64,000 bases of DNA from Zychaea mexicana. Lineage: Eukaryota; Mucoromycota; Mucoromycetes; Mucorales; Lichtheimiaceae. The stretch is taken from the NCBI RefSeq assembly GCF_025766255.1, contig NW_026516740.1:124001-188000 (forward strand), in the 5' to 3' direction. Positions within the stretch are counted from its first letter, which is position 1. Every line of letters starts with the position of its first letter. The position numbers and the translations under genes are program-made. The notes beneath the pieces are model-generated. The model saw only the letters and a list, made by a program, of their open reading frames with translations. It was not told the origin of the DNA and made no database searches. Of this stretch, positions 24,208 through 36,015 are shown one piece after another.

Positions 24208-25252
24208 CATGGAGAAATTGACCAATTTACTGAGCAACGCGAACATTTTCTTATGTGGCAGGTTGGTATGCTGAATCGCACAGGCAATTAATACAAGGGA
24301 CATTACGATATTTGGATGAAGAACAAAATCCAGCTTGCATATTTGCGACGCGAATTGCAGCTACCAAAACATTGGCTTGATTGGCAGAACACGGATCTGT
24401 TGGCCTCGACTGAAGAAAAGTTTGACATTTGCAAAATGAGCGACAAAAGCTTGGATACATATGGCATGCAGTGTTACAGACCATCAATTAAACAGGCCAA
24501 CAAAGGAGATAGTGCAGCTGTGAGAGCAGCATATTTAGCATCTCGTCAAGGCACCCGGTATCCAATACTATCTGCACATACTAGAGAAGAGGTAGCTTTG
24601 ACAGATATCTCAATTCTACAACAGTCAGTAACCGAACTCAACGAGGTAGACCGTTTTCGCCAAGTCATGGAACTCGACACATACCGATGGGTGCAATATT
24701 TTCTATAAGTACCCATAGTATCTGTGCACATATTTCAACAAATGGAGTCAGAACGCGGTGATAAATAGCTTGGAAGGTATAGCTCGCCCACGATCCCAAA
24801 TACGTGATAACTCTGATCATACTGCTGAAGTCTTAGAACCTCGATTGAATCCACCAGCACCAATACTGCTATCCTCAATACAACGTAGTACATCCACATG
24901 ACTGCAATCTAGATCTTCTGTCTACCAACCGCTTGCTCCATGGCCAATGCAACAGCAACAACAAGTCTACAGCCAATCTGATTTGTATTCCTTTGCACGT
25001 CTACTTATGTCAGGATTACTGCTACCGCCTACTACATCTGCACTACAATTACAACTGCCTCCGCCGCAATTATATCCAGCATTCCAAGTGCAGTAGCATA
25101 TGCACCATAGTCCTACACCTCAGCAACAAGCAATCTAGCCACATCACCAACAGCATCATATACAGGAGATTCAACCTAGAGCACCATCATCATCACCATC
25201 AAGCATAAGCCATGCTGATTTCTTTAAAAGCCTACCACAAAAAAAAAAGTAA
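24208..25252 (+). pseudogene. Unrecognised gene with Gln/Pro-rich C-terminus, broken
   Basis: After a likely acceptor at 24207 the frame reads HGEIDQFTEQREHFLMWQVG, a TAA at about 24288, then YKGHYDIWMKNKIQLAYLRR and a helical, charged region rich in Trp and Leu to 24708. A frame change near 24750 leads to IARPRSQIRDN, a Pro-rich stretch, and PWPMQQQQQVYSQSDLYSF with LPPPQLYPAFQVQ, ending SHADFFKSLPQKKK. Stops near 24899, 25094 and 25136 stand where Arg or Gln codons (CGA, CAG) would fit. I know no matching family. It could be the accessory ORF of the adjacent Tnp2-like element or a host regulator. Confidence 0.45.
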
Positions 25253-25851
25253 AAATATTCCCAGACTTGTCAAAGTGAGGGCTGCACTGATCCACAAAAT
25301 TGCCCTAGCAGTCAAAACAGATCTCACACGAAAAAGAAAGAAATTGAGTTAGTTACCCAACCACAACTCTACTTTTCCCCATATATTTGTAATAGTTTTC
25401 ATTACTTTTCTCGCATAAACAAACATATTATGAAATATACACATTGTACTTGCGTCTACATATTTTTTCCTTTCTTTACAATATGTTTGTTGTGACCGGT
25501 AGATGAAATTCCTCACTACAGATGTGGCCGCCAAGCCCATTTAATCAGTGTGAAACTTTGTATAATAAATGCTAGGCATGTACGCAAGCGGACTTTAGAA
25601 AGCTAAACCGATGGGCGGAGTATTAAAGGAGCATGAGCCATTTTGTATAAAGCTATCATTGGGACACTTTTTTGACACTTTATCAGGAGTTTTAATTTTA
25701 AGCCACAAAAATAATTTCTAACAAGGATACTCTACTTTTTATGTTTTGATCCTTTCTCTTTCACTTTTTCTGCTTCATTTAATATAAGTTACATATCATT
25801 TGCTCTACTTTTAGTGAAGTTACAGTATAGAGCCTTATAAGATATCAATAG
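25253..25851. other. Spacer, nothing assigned
   Basis: AT-rich, short frames only. The text just upstream of 25852 may include the 5' end of the Tc1 fragment, but no terminal inverted repeat was found. Confidence 0.4.
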
Positions 25852-26193
25852 ATGAAACCTCTTTCAGCTGCCCAGCACCAGTCTGTTGTCCAAGGCCTGC
25901 AGAAGAAGCTATCTATACGTCAAATTGCTAAAGGAACAGGTATAGGCAAAAGCTCTATCCAACGAATTCGAAAAAACATCGTTACTGTACCAGGAACCAC
26001 CAAGAATGGTAGACCTTCAAAGCTGGGACAGCATACAAGGAAACTTTTGGCTAGAGAGTCCAAGTCTGGTAATCTTAAGAATGCTCCCCAAGGCTCTAAA
26101 TATACTCAACAGTACTATGGCACCACAGTAACTCCAGAAACAGTTCAAAATGTACTACGTAAAAGTGGCCTTAAGGAGGACATCCTGATATAA
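25852..26193 (+). pseudogene. Tc1/mariner transposase N-terminal fragment
   Basis: The 113-codon ORF starts KPLSAAQHQSVVQGLQ, followed by LSIRQIAKGTGIGKSSIQRI, a typical helix-turn-helix of Tc1-like transposases. KNGRPSKLGQHTRKLL matches the second paired-like domain, and TPETVQNVLRKSGL closes it. It lacks the whole DDE catalytic domain (family length about 340 aa). The strand and reading direction are clear. Confidence 0.75.
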
Positions 26194-26384
26194 TCTAAAC
26201 ATTAATATTTCAAATCTATCTTATTAAAAAAATAAAAGTTACATATTACACAAAAAAGGAAATATGTGTTCCTCTGCCAGATATTATATCCTCTTCTGCG
26301 CAGGTGTGTATAAATTGCTTACTACACAACACGTTTTTTCTTTTGTTTTTTTTTATTTCAGTAATTTAGCGATTTAAATTGAAC

Positions 26385-26617
26385 ATGGCAGCAACAACAA
26401 CAAACAAGTATCCGCCACACCCTACAGATGAAGAGATCTGGGCAAAAGTACTCACTACGAGTCTATACGTGAGGCCTACCCCACTGGAATCAAGCACCTC
26501 ACATTCAGCTACAAGACTCTGTATATAGAACCAAATGCGTGCATGGGTGAAATCGACGAAGCAATTGCAGAATTTCACCAGAAGAAACAGCACGCTATGG
26601 AGAAAACCAAGAAATAG
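26385..26617 (+). pseudogene. Small hypothetical protein with one frameshift
   Basis: ATG at 26385 opens MAATTTNKYPPHPTDEEIWA (26385-26444). A one-base shift near 26457 continues in YESIREAYPTGIKHLTF and ends at TAG 26615-26617 after a charged HQKKQHAMEKTKK tail. A TTTATTTCAG sequence at 26352-26361 could be a splice acceptor just upstream. Total about 77 codons. No family recognised. Confidence 0.35.
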
Positions 26618-26661
26618 TTTCTTTGTTATAATAGACTTTAGTTTGTCATATTTATGCCTTA

Positions 26662-26760
26662 AGTAAACGAGCGAAGCGAGTGAGTTCGGGTTTAGAAGGA
26701 AGTGTGGTTGGGGGGTACACCCCAACGGGAGGGCTCGCGGGGGAGAACGTCCCACAAAAG
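26662..26760. repeat. GC-rich GCGAAGCGAG block, copy 1
   Basis: Contains GAGCGAAGCGAGTGAG, GGGTTTAGAAGGAAGTGTGG and GGGGGGTACACCCC in that order. The same order of motifs is found at 63253-63312, and related blocks at 31980-32092. It stands out in an AT-rich neighbourhood. It may be a Helitron terminal or subterminal hairpin. Confidence 0.55.
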
Positions 26761-26822
26761 TTTTTTTTTTTTGATCCCAACGCAGTAATAGTCAAACGTT
26801 CTTGTACTTTTAACTCTCTGAC

Positions 26823-27227
26823 ATGTCAACACCCATTTGTAACTCTTGCGGTTTGCCGGGCCACCAACGCATAACTCATCGTGATTGCCTAAACAATCCT
26901 TCTAGATTGGCAATGCACCAAAACAATGAGAATGATGAGCGCGATTTCGACATTGTTCGCGAAGCGCCAGAAGCTGTGCCTATCTGTTCCAGTTGTGGGC
27001 AAGAGGGTCACTCACGAAGGTCACATCGTGATTGCCCTAATAATCCATCAAACAACGAGAATCTCACTACACCTACTGCTGCTCCAGTTCATGTATGCTC
27101 AAGCTGTGGACAAGAGGGTCATTTGAGATGCACGCACAGAAGCTGTCCTAATAATCCTACAAACCAGATCGAGCAAGAAAACGTTAGTTACTATTTAGAT
27201 CTTCACAATGACACTGATGATTACTGA
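26823..27227 (+). pseudogene. H1 triple zinc-knuckle N-terminal segment
   Basis: Three near-identical knuckles of the form C-x2-C-x4-H-x7-C ending CPNNP: CNSCGLPGHQRITHRDC, CSSCGQEGHSRRSHRDC and CSSCGQEGHLRCTHRSC. They are spaced by acidic linkers. The frame is the same as the Rep segment that starts at 27306; two tandem TGAs and a TAG lie between, or a short intron removes them. H2 carries one such knuckle (CSRCGSPDHSRASNRSC) at the same relative place. It probably binds DNA or RNA for the transposase. Confidence 0.65.
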
Positions 27228-27305
27228 TGACGCCGTTATAATTTAGCTTCATAGTATTGCCCGCGTTTCCACAAACTCCCATCCACTGCGCCATTTCATT
27301 GGTTC

Positions 27306-30300
27306 ATGGATACTGAATGTAGTAACTGCCATGCTCGCCTTTGGATCCAAGAGCGTGTATCTCATAGCTCTCTCTGCACGCCACGTTTCAATCTTTACTG
27401 CCAACAAGGGTCGGTTGAGCTCCCACCCCTCAATCCAACACCTCCAGAGATTTCACAATTGCTACGTGATACTGATGCTGCTGCTGAGGATTTTCGTACC
27501 AACATCTGAGTATACAACAGTGTTCTAAGCTTCACATCTCTTGGTGTCAACGTTGATCAAACTGTTGCTAATTCGCGTGGTGGAGCGTACAATTTCCGAA
27601 TTCATGGAAGTGTCTACCATCGCATAGGTTCATTGCTACCGGCTGAAAATAATAGACCCGCCTTTGCTCAAATTTACGTGCACGATCCATCTACTGAAAT
27701 TACCAATCGACACGCCGTTTCCCCTGTACGCCTTAACGATTTCACTCTACGCCAATTACAGGCCGTAATGCATCGTATCAATCCTTTTGTCGAATCCTTC
27801 TGAGATATGGACGAAATTGCCTGCGACCAAGGGGTTGACAATGTTAGAATGCTCATCAGATCAGAGAATACTCCAGACCGTCGACGTTACAACGCACCAA
27901 CTGCCAATGAAATTGGTATCCTTATCGTGGAAAACAATAACGAGGATGCTGGCCCACGCGATATTGTGTTGAGAACAAGATCCAATGAGTTGCAAAGAAT
28001 TAGCGAAATGCATCGCTTCTATGATGCACTTCAATATGTTTTGCTTTTCCCTCAAGGTTTGTGCCTGCAATTATTAGCACTGTCTATTAGTATTTTGTTG
28101 TATTGAGATTACTTTAGGTGATGAAGGGTGAGTGATTAATGCAAACTCAAATAATCATGACATTACCATAATGGAGTGGTACAAATACCGCCTCATGGTT
28201 CGTGACGGTGCTGATGGTGATGCTGATGACAACGATTTACATCGATTCGGAAAGTTATTCCAACAATTCATCGTTGATATGTATGCGAAAATGGAATCCA
28301 ACTGCTTGGGATTCATACGTCTGAACCAAGATCGATTGCGCTCCGATCTTTACCGCAATGTTGTAGACGCAATGAACGTGGGTGATAATGACTTGACCAG
28401 CGTTGGAAGACGTGTTATCTTGCCGTCATCATTTATCGGCTCTCCACGCCATATGCAGCAGCTGTACCAAGATGCCATGAGCATTGTGCGTCGCTTTGGC
28501 AAACCTGACCTTTTCGTTACTTTCACCTGCAATCCAAACTGGCCAGAAATTCAAGATTCCCTTTTACCGGGACAGCGTGCCCCTGATCGCCCTGATATCA
28601 CTGCACGTGTTTTTAGACTGAAATTGAAGCAGCTGATGGAAGATCTCACGAAGAACATGGTCTTGGGCGATGTCGTTGCACACGTTCACACTGTCGAGTT
28701 TCAGAGACGTGGCCTCCCACATGCGCACATATTGCTTATCCTTTCGGACGAAGACACGCCACGCACAACTGCTCACTGTGATGATATCGTTTCGGCTGAG
28801 CTCCCCGATGCTGAGCGCTATCCAACTACACGTGCGACTGTTGAGCGGCATATGATGCACGGTCCATGTGGCATGTTAAATGCTCGATCCCCATGCATGG
28901 AAGACAGTAGATCTACAAAGCGATATCCTAAAGAGTTTCACGAGGACACGGCAATGAATGACGATGGCTATCCTGTGTACAGCCGACATAACAATGGAGA
29001 CTATATTATGAAACCAGGAAATATCAGACTCGACAATCGCTGGGTGGTCCCTCACAACATCTACCTGTACGCCAAATATGATGCACATATTAATGTGGAA
29101 ATTTGCACGTCTATTCATTCGATCAAATACGTCTACAAGTATGTCTATAAAGGTCATGATCGTGCATCTGCCGCAGTTGTACAACAACAAGTCAACAACG
29201 ATCCTGCAAATGCAAATGGGAATGACGAACAACCGGTCGATAAAATCCGAACCTTTCTTGACGCACGCTACGTTTCTGCTTCGGAAGGATGTTGGCGACT
29301 GTTTTCGTTTTCCTTACACCATGAATATCCTGCACACCAGCGATTGGCGGTTCATTTGGAAAACGAGCAGACAGTGAATTTCGGAGACGATGAAACTCCT
29401 GCCGAAGTCGTTGGACAGGCACACGAAACCACGCTTACAGCATAGTTTCAATACAACCAAGAGTATGAGCATGCCCGCACGATTTTATACCCTGATTTTC
29501 CAGAACGACATCTCTTTGTTTCTGCTCAACGTCGATGGAAAATTCGTGAACATGGTTTCAATGGCACCATTGGTCGTATCTACGCAGTCTCTCCTCGCGA
29601 AGTAGAAAAGTACCATCTTCGACTTTTACTTTATCATGTCCCTGGTGCGACATCGTTTGTTGACATGCGCACAATCAACAAAGGTACTCCAGAACAGGAG
29701 ATCCTGCCTACTTTCCAGGCCACTGCTGGACGCCTTAATCTTCTAACCGGCCAGCAAGAATGGAGTGATTGTATGGACCAAGCGATCACTTACCAGCAAC
29801 CACATGCTTTACTATGGCTTTTTGCTATCCTTTTGGTGTTTTGCCATCCTGAAGATCCTTATGCTTTGTGGTTAGATCATCGTGATAGTATGGCGGAAGA
29901 CTATCTTCACACTGCACGTCAGGACATGAACGATCAAAGTTTGCAATTCACAGATGTCATATATAACCGCGCTTTACTGCAAATCGAATCCGTCATGGTT
30001 CAGTTATCGAGATCACTGCGAGATTTTGATGGATTCGTTGTTCCAGAGCCTGATGATGAGGATGATGACGTCGGTGCTGGAAAGCCTTTGCTCATCCGCG
30101 AGCACCGTCGATTGACAGCACGTCTGGCTATATAGCCTCAGCGTCAGCTGCAATTCAATGAGGATCAGCAAACAGTTTTGATGCTGTGATTCGCTCTCTC
30201 GATGCTCCCCAAAACGAGCCCAAACTGCACTTTGTTGACGGCCCTGGAGAAACTGGAAAGACATATCTTTTCAATGCTATACTTGAAAATATCTGGCGCG

Positions 30301-31693
30301 CTGATGGTATCGCCCTTGCAGTGGCCACAAGTGGTACGGCAGCTCTTTTGTTGGATGGAGGACGTACGGCTCACTCAACCTTCAAGATTTCATTGGAGGT
30401 GAATCGAACGTCTATGTGTAGTTTTACACCTCGATCTGACACAGCAAGATTAATTAAAATGGCGCGTATCATTATCTGGGATGAAGCGTTCATGATAAGC
30501 CGCGACCTCATCCAAACTATGAACCGGAGCATACAAGATACCATGCGCACTGAGGATCCTGCCCTTGCTGATGTCCCTTTTGGCGGTAAAGTTGTTGTGT
30601 TTGGCAGTGATTTTCGTCAGGTATGACCTTAATTTAGCACTAAGGTTTGGGGTGGTCAGAGTTCACAATGGGAGCACATCGGCATACGGTTTAATATTGT
30701 CTTATGTCAGAATAGGTCCTTCCTGTAATTCCGAATGCTGAGTGCCCGCAAATTGTCGAGCAATGCTTGAACAGAGCTACTGCGATTTGGCGCCATGTTA
30801 CAGTCCACCACTTACGCAATAATATGTGTGTTCAGCAAGCTGCTCATACAGCTGATGCTACAGAGCTACGCGAATTTGCCGAATACCTACTTCGAATTAG
30901 TGATGGTGCTGAGCCATTAGTTCCAAATACAGAAGATAGAGTCTTAATTCCTCGCCAAATGCTGATGCCGCGTTACAACACTAACGAGCTCATTGACGTT
31001 GTGTTCAGTGATCTGAACTCACCAAATGTGGACCGTGATTTTCTAACCAGTCGTGCAATTTTGACACCTAAAAACAAGGATGTTGCTGTTCTAAACGAGC
31101 GGGTTCTCGATCAGTTTCTAGGCGAATACCTTGAGGAGTTAAAAAGTGCTAACTCGGTCGACAATTCAGAGGACCAAATCACTTACCCTCCTGAACTCCT
31201 TAATTCTTTTGATCCATCCGACCTTCCACCACATTGCCTCAAGCTTAAAGTTGGCTGCCCAGTGATGTTGCTACGAAACTTGCATACTGGAAATGGTCTC
31301 TGCAATGGTACTCGATTGATTGTTCGCTCTGTCCGCCGATATGTCCTTGAAGCCGAGATTGCCACTGGACCACAAACTGGCACAATTGTTCTAATTCCAC
31401 GCATCACCCTCACACCGCCGCAAGCCCATTGCCCAATACAATTCAAAAGAACGCAGTTCCCTGTTCGATTGGCATTCTCAATGACAATCAACAAAGCCCA
31501 AGGTCAAACTTTTGACAGCGTTGGTCTCTACCTACCAGAGCCGCCATTTACACATGGCCTCCTATACGTAGCAATGTCTCGGGTCCGTAGACCATCTGCC
31601 ATCCACATTATAGTCGATCCAGAAAACTCTACTTCACCTGATCAACCTGGGCTCAACACAAGAAATGTCGTATATAATGAAGTTCTTCTATAA
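27306..31693 (+). pseudogene. Helitron H1 Rep-helicase transposase
   Basis: Order: CSNCHARLW finger (27316), Helitron-like N domain, Rep nuclease and Pif1/RecD-type helicase. Rep motifs are FVTFTCNPNWPEI (about 28512), RRGLPHAHILLIL (HUH, 28705) and IKYVYKYVYKGHD with the tyrosine pair (29125). Helicase motifs are Walker A GPGETGKTYL (30240; usual GGTGKT has G to E), Walker B IIIWDEA (30470), VVFGSDFRQ (30595), then TINKAQGQTF and LYVAMSRVRR. Introns are 28057-28117 (61 nt) and 30621-30715 (95 nt). Breaks: TGAs near 27507 and 27801, TGA after the first intron, TAG 29443-29445, TAG near 30133 and a frameshift near 30170. Confidence 0.9.
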
Positions 31694-31979
31694 CTCATAT
31701 ACGAGCATTTATGCTTTTCTCTCTCCATTACCATTTATATACTGTCCCTCTTTCCGTTGCTTCATATAGTTCTCTTTTCTATTTTTCCATTGACTTCACT
31801 CTACTCTACTTCATTTTTTTAATCCCATTTCAATACTTAGATTTCTCTTCTTTTACACTCATACCGAACATATATTATATACTTATACTTACAAGCAATT
31901 AGAGTTTAGCAATATGCAAAGCGAAGTTGTTTAGGCTTGAATACTTCAAGATCACTGATTCAGCCACGAATAAGCAACG
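31694..31979. other. H1 3' untranslated region
   Basis: T/C-rich then AT-rich sequence after the TAA of the helicase; no gene. Probably the transcribed 3' tail of H1. Confidence 0.4.
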
Positions 31980-32092
31980 AGAGGGGGGTTTGGGGTCAAG
32001 GGGGGAACCCCTTGCGACGCGTTCCTGTTGAATGGCACGGAGCGAAGCGGAGGGGCTCATTCAGCCGAGCGAAGCGAGGCAGGGACCGCTAG
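31980..32092. repeat. GC-rich block and candidate Helitron 3' end
   Basis: Contains GAGGGGGGTTTGGGGTCAAG with GGGGGGAACCCC and two copies of GAGCGAAGCG(A/G)AG, ending GACCGCTAG followed by T. Helitrons end in CTRR and insert 5' of a T, so CTAG|T at 32089-32093 is a good candidate. The palindrome expected just upstream is imperfect. Confidence 0.45.
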
Positions 32093-32773
32093 TCTTCTAT
32101 TAAAAATCGATTAGCCCTTTCATTATTGTACAAAAAAGGAAATAGTTGTGGCTGGCATTGGTATCTATTGCCTAGCTTACTTTTTTTGTTATGCAGCAAT
32201 TTGTTTCACCTACATGCTGTTGTTTTTGCATAATATGAGTTCTCAAGAGGTATCGCCCCAGAATCAGATAACTTATGAACACCAAATGTGTCGCTGGGAA
32301 GCTTCATTCAAATTCAAATGGAACCAAATTCAGTCGCAAAAATGACTTGCAAAATCCTAGCATTTTACTCATTTTTTTAATTTTAATTTTATTCACAAAA
32401 AGCAACGACTGGAAGTTCACACCTGTCGCTGCAGGTCGACTACTCACCAATGTGTTTCTTTCCATAGATGTCCCTTGAATGAGCACAATATTCGGCGCAG
32501 ACTACTTAATTCTAAAAATGTATACACCTGAACTAGCTTATATTGTCTATTTTTTTTCTTATTCGTTATGAAATCCCTTTGAACGCAGGAACAGCAGGAA
32601 AACATTATGAATATCATTGTTGAGAATCCAGTGGAACAGCAAGGTACCACCACTGAAGGTATTATAGCTGCTATATACATAAGGCGTGAGAGAGGGAGAG
32701 AGAGAGCAATAGAGAGTGCATATTTCCTTGATAGGTGATCCATGTCATCGGTTAGGAAAAAGAAAGTTTATAA
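32093..32773. other. Interval between H1 and H2 coding regions
   Basis: No firm gene. Possible short exons: 32235-32342 (SSQEVSPQNQITYEHQMCRW) and a small ORF near 32607 (NIIVENPVEQQ) just before a potential GT donor, which could be an upstream exon of H2. A GA-rich microsatellite lies near 32687-32706. Confidence 0.35.
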
Positions 32774-35213
32774 ATGAGATTTCGAATAGTTACTGAGGAT
32801 ATTATTTTTGAGGATGAGAACACTACTGTTAGTGACTCAGCAACCAACGATGATGTGACAATAAGCACCAACAACACTACCAGCAATGATAGTACTGCTT
32901 CTGTACACAGTTGTTCTAGATGTGGATCACCAGATCATTCGCGTGCTTCTAACCGCAGCTGTCCTTTCCATCCCGGTAATGTTGAGTCCCAGCATGGCAC
33001 TCAATTCCAAAAAGCCTGCACTATTCCTTTCGTACCTGAACATATTTTCGGTCCAAACATCTGCTATACGCCCGGAACTTCGTATCGTCGTCATATTTTC
33101 CCTCGAATGGACACCACCTGCTCTTTTTGTCATGCTCAAATGTGGATAGATGAGCGTATCAAATCCTCCTCTCTCTTGCGACCACGCTTTGGTATTTGCT
33201 GTACTCATGGAAAGATACGTCTCCCTCTTCCTCGCGCTCCTCCTGCACCACTTCGTGATCTTCTGATCAATCATGATCCAACGGACCGAGTAGCTGTGGA
33301 TTTCCATACCAACATTAGGGCTTACAACAATTTGTTTGCCTTCGCCTCCATCCGTGCCAATTGGGATCGTGATCTGGCAAGTGGAAGAAATGGAGTTTCT
33401 ACTTTCCGAATTAATGGCACTATGTACCACTGTCTTGGTTCGTTGCGTGCACCTGAAACCGCACAGGCTCAATTCGCGCAAATATACTTTGCAGATACAC
33501 AGGAACAATTGGCGAGAAGAACGACGTTGCGTTCTGGATTAAATCCGGACACGATTGCAACTTTGCAACGTGTGATGCAGGAACACAATCCATTTGCATC
33601 AACTCTCATGACAGCAGCTGAAACACATGGCATCAACCCGTGGGATCTATCAGTGTTGTCATTCGTACAGCGAGCGATTTGGGAAGGCGATACGATCAAC
33701 AAGCTTATCCCGAAGTAGCAGCAATGGTCGTTGAAAATTCAGTCGATGGTTCGGCAACACCGCATGATATCGTGATCCATGACCGCACTGAAGGACTACG
33801 CCAAATAAGCTCCCTTCACCCATCCTATATGCCGCTCCATTATGTGCTTATGTTTTCTTACGGTGACAATAGATGGTATCACGGAATGAGGTGTCGATCA
33901 GCAGATAACCAAACAGTTACTGTCACTTTGCTCGATTTCTGCGCATATATGCTGATGTTTCGTGGCGATGATCAAACGTTCCATCATCATTTCGGGCGTT
34001 TGTTTCAGCAGTTGGTCGTCGACAACTACGCCCGTATTGAGAGTGCCTGATTGTTTTTCATTTCGACACATCAACAAGATCTTCGTGCTGAATTGTATAG
34101 TGGTGTTGGTGACGCTGTGGATCCACGTCAAGTTGGTCGCTCCATCATTCTTCCTTCTTCATTTACGGGTGGACCACGCTATATGAAACAAATGCTTCAA
34201 GACGGCCTTGCCATTGTTCGTCAACGTGGAAATCCTACCCTCTTCATCACTTTCACCTGCAATCCGCAGTGGCCAGAAATCGTTGCTGAGCTGCTCCCTG
34301 GGCAAAAGGCTTTTGATCGACCGGACATTTGTTCTCGAGTTTTCAACATGAAGATCACCGAATTGCTACACCATATTGTGGACTCGAAGTGCTTTGGTCG
34401 GGTTGAAGGGTATTTGGCAACTGTGGAATTTCAAAAAAGAGGATTGCCGTATGTGCATATCCTACTTATTTTAAACAAGCAAGACCGACCCCACACGCCA
34501 ACTGATTACAACAGATTTGTGTGTGCGGAATTCCCCGATCCGTTGACTCACCCTCAATTGTATGCAACGGTCACTTCCTGCATGATACATGGCCCTTGCG
34601 GAGATGTTGCACCAGATGCTGTTTGTATGAAAACAGTCGTTGTTCACAGCATTATCCCAAGCCATTTTCTCCAGAGACACGCGTGAATCATGATGGTTAT
34701 CCTATGTATCGACGACGCCAAAATCAACGCCAGCATACTTTCCAACGAAGCCGATTCACCGCCACCAACCGACACGTTGTTCCCTACAACCCGTATCTTA
34801 GCCAAAAGTATGATGCTCATATTAACGTCGAAATCTGTACCTCTGCTCGAGCCATCAAATATTTGTGCAAGTACATCACTAAGGGATCCGACCGAGCGCA
34901 ACTTGAAGCGAGAACGCGGACTGCTACCACTGACACAGCTGCCCAACCTGATGCCATTGATGAAGTAGTTGAGTATCAGAATGCACGATACATAGGACCA
35001 TGTGAGGCAGTTTGGAGAACGTTGGAATTTAGAGTGCATATGCACCATCCAACCGTAGCACGCTTAGACATCCATCTGCCTGGCGAACAGCTGATGGTAT
35101 TTTGGGGCGATATGACACCTCAGGAATTTGAGTTAGCTCGCAATGCTACAGCTACTGGGACCAGGCTACTCGGTTTCTTTGCTCTTTGTGCTCGGGATCC
35201 TGCTGCATGCCAG
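32774..35213 (+). pseudogene. Helitron H2 transposase, N-terminal half
   Basis: A frame open from 32774 carries one zinc knuckle (CSRCGSPDHSRASNRSC), CSFCHAQMWIDERI and the Helitron N domain. A shift near 33650 leads to PLHYVLMFSYGDNRW and, past a TGA at 34048-34050, the Rep motifs FITFTCNPQWPEI (34226) and KRGLPYVHILLIL (34438), where the first His of HUH is Tyr. A shift near 34640 leads to YDAHINVEICTSARAIKYLC and KYITKG. The gene is cut at codon 35211-35213 by LTR element A2. The acceptor-like AATAG before 32793 suggests translation may really begin in an upstream exon. Confidence 0.85.
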
Positions 35214-36015
35214 TGTTACCCCGAGAACCACCCATAACAGATAAACCAAACATACAAAAGAAACACACACCAAGCGGCAATCAGAATACAATACGTAACT
35301 ACCGCAGCAACCGCAGCAACTCTACAACTCTCTTGCACCCCCAAATTATCAAAAGGAACAACTATAAATAGAACGAACCCTTTACCTTGTAAAGATTCGA
35401 TGAACAGCTTGTTGAATAAGAGCATTACCGCAGCATCCGCAGTAACAACAACTACCGCAGCATTGGCGTTGCGCAGCAACCGCAGCAACCGCAGCATGAA
35501 TTATCTTAGACATTATTAAATAACCAGAAAGATATAAATACCCCATCATTTTTATTTGAATAAAGACATTGAATTTCTACCTCCCACTTTTGACTTAACT
35601 TTTCAAGTGTTGTTTTCAATCACTCAAGACCTAAACACGGCTTGTTTTAACTTACATATTGTTTATTGCTCTTAACTGAAGCTAAATAAACTCTTCTATT
35701 AAGACCAGACGTAACATTCCTGCTCTTATTTCTCATTTACTTGGACAGACGTAACATTCCTGATCCTTATTCCTCATTAATTTTGGACAGACGTAACATC
35801 CCTGATCCTCATTTCTACTCACTGAGCTTAATCAAGACAACAGCTCACTACTATTTACAACCTTGGATACAACCCATACACATTTTTACCTTACTTTACA
35901 CTCATATCACTTCACAACCCGTCTGTAATAAACGATATTATTACTGGTGCTCACTACAAAACATACACATAAACCGTTACGCAACTACCTGGAATACCCC
36001 AAATTCACCGTAACA
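35214..36015 (+). repeat. LTR of element A (left, 802 bp)
   Basis: TGTTAC...GTAACA termini. Contains CAACCGCAG-type repeats, a TATA box (GATATAAATACC near 35531), AATAAAGAC (about 35568) and three tandem copies of a roughly 40-bp unit with ACGTAACATTCCTG (35705-35820). Near the 3' end is CTGGTGCTCACTA (35944-35956), also present in the primer-binding region. Its neighbours are H2 on the left and B pol on the right, which only an inversion explains. Confidence 0.9.

Larger units (their letters stand above)
26662..32092 (+). mobile_element. Helitron H1 (limits approximate)
   Basis: A rolling-circle transposon coding for zinc knuckles, HUH Rep nuclease and Pif1-type helicase. The left limit is placed at a GC-rich GCGAAGCGAG block that recurs near the end of H2. 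The right limit is a candidate 3' terminus: GC-rich sequence followed by CTAG and a T at 32089-32093, matching the CTRR|T rule. The 5' TC terminus was not identified. Confidence 0.6.

Noticed and set aside
26366..26755. Minus-strand 129-codon ORF
   Set aside because: It overlaps a better-supported plus-strand coding block and GC-rich repeat and shows no domain.
32148..32486. A separate host gene between the Helitrons
   Set aside because: Only short open pieces with uncertain splice sites; not enough to call a gene.
35741..36013. A 90-codon ORF found in three of the four A LTR copies
   Set aside because: It recurs only because the LTR recurs. It overlaps tandem repeats and the LTR end, has no domain, and is absent as an intact frame in the fourth LTR.
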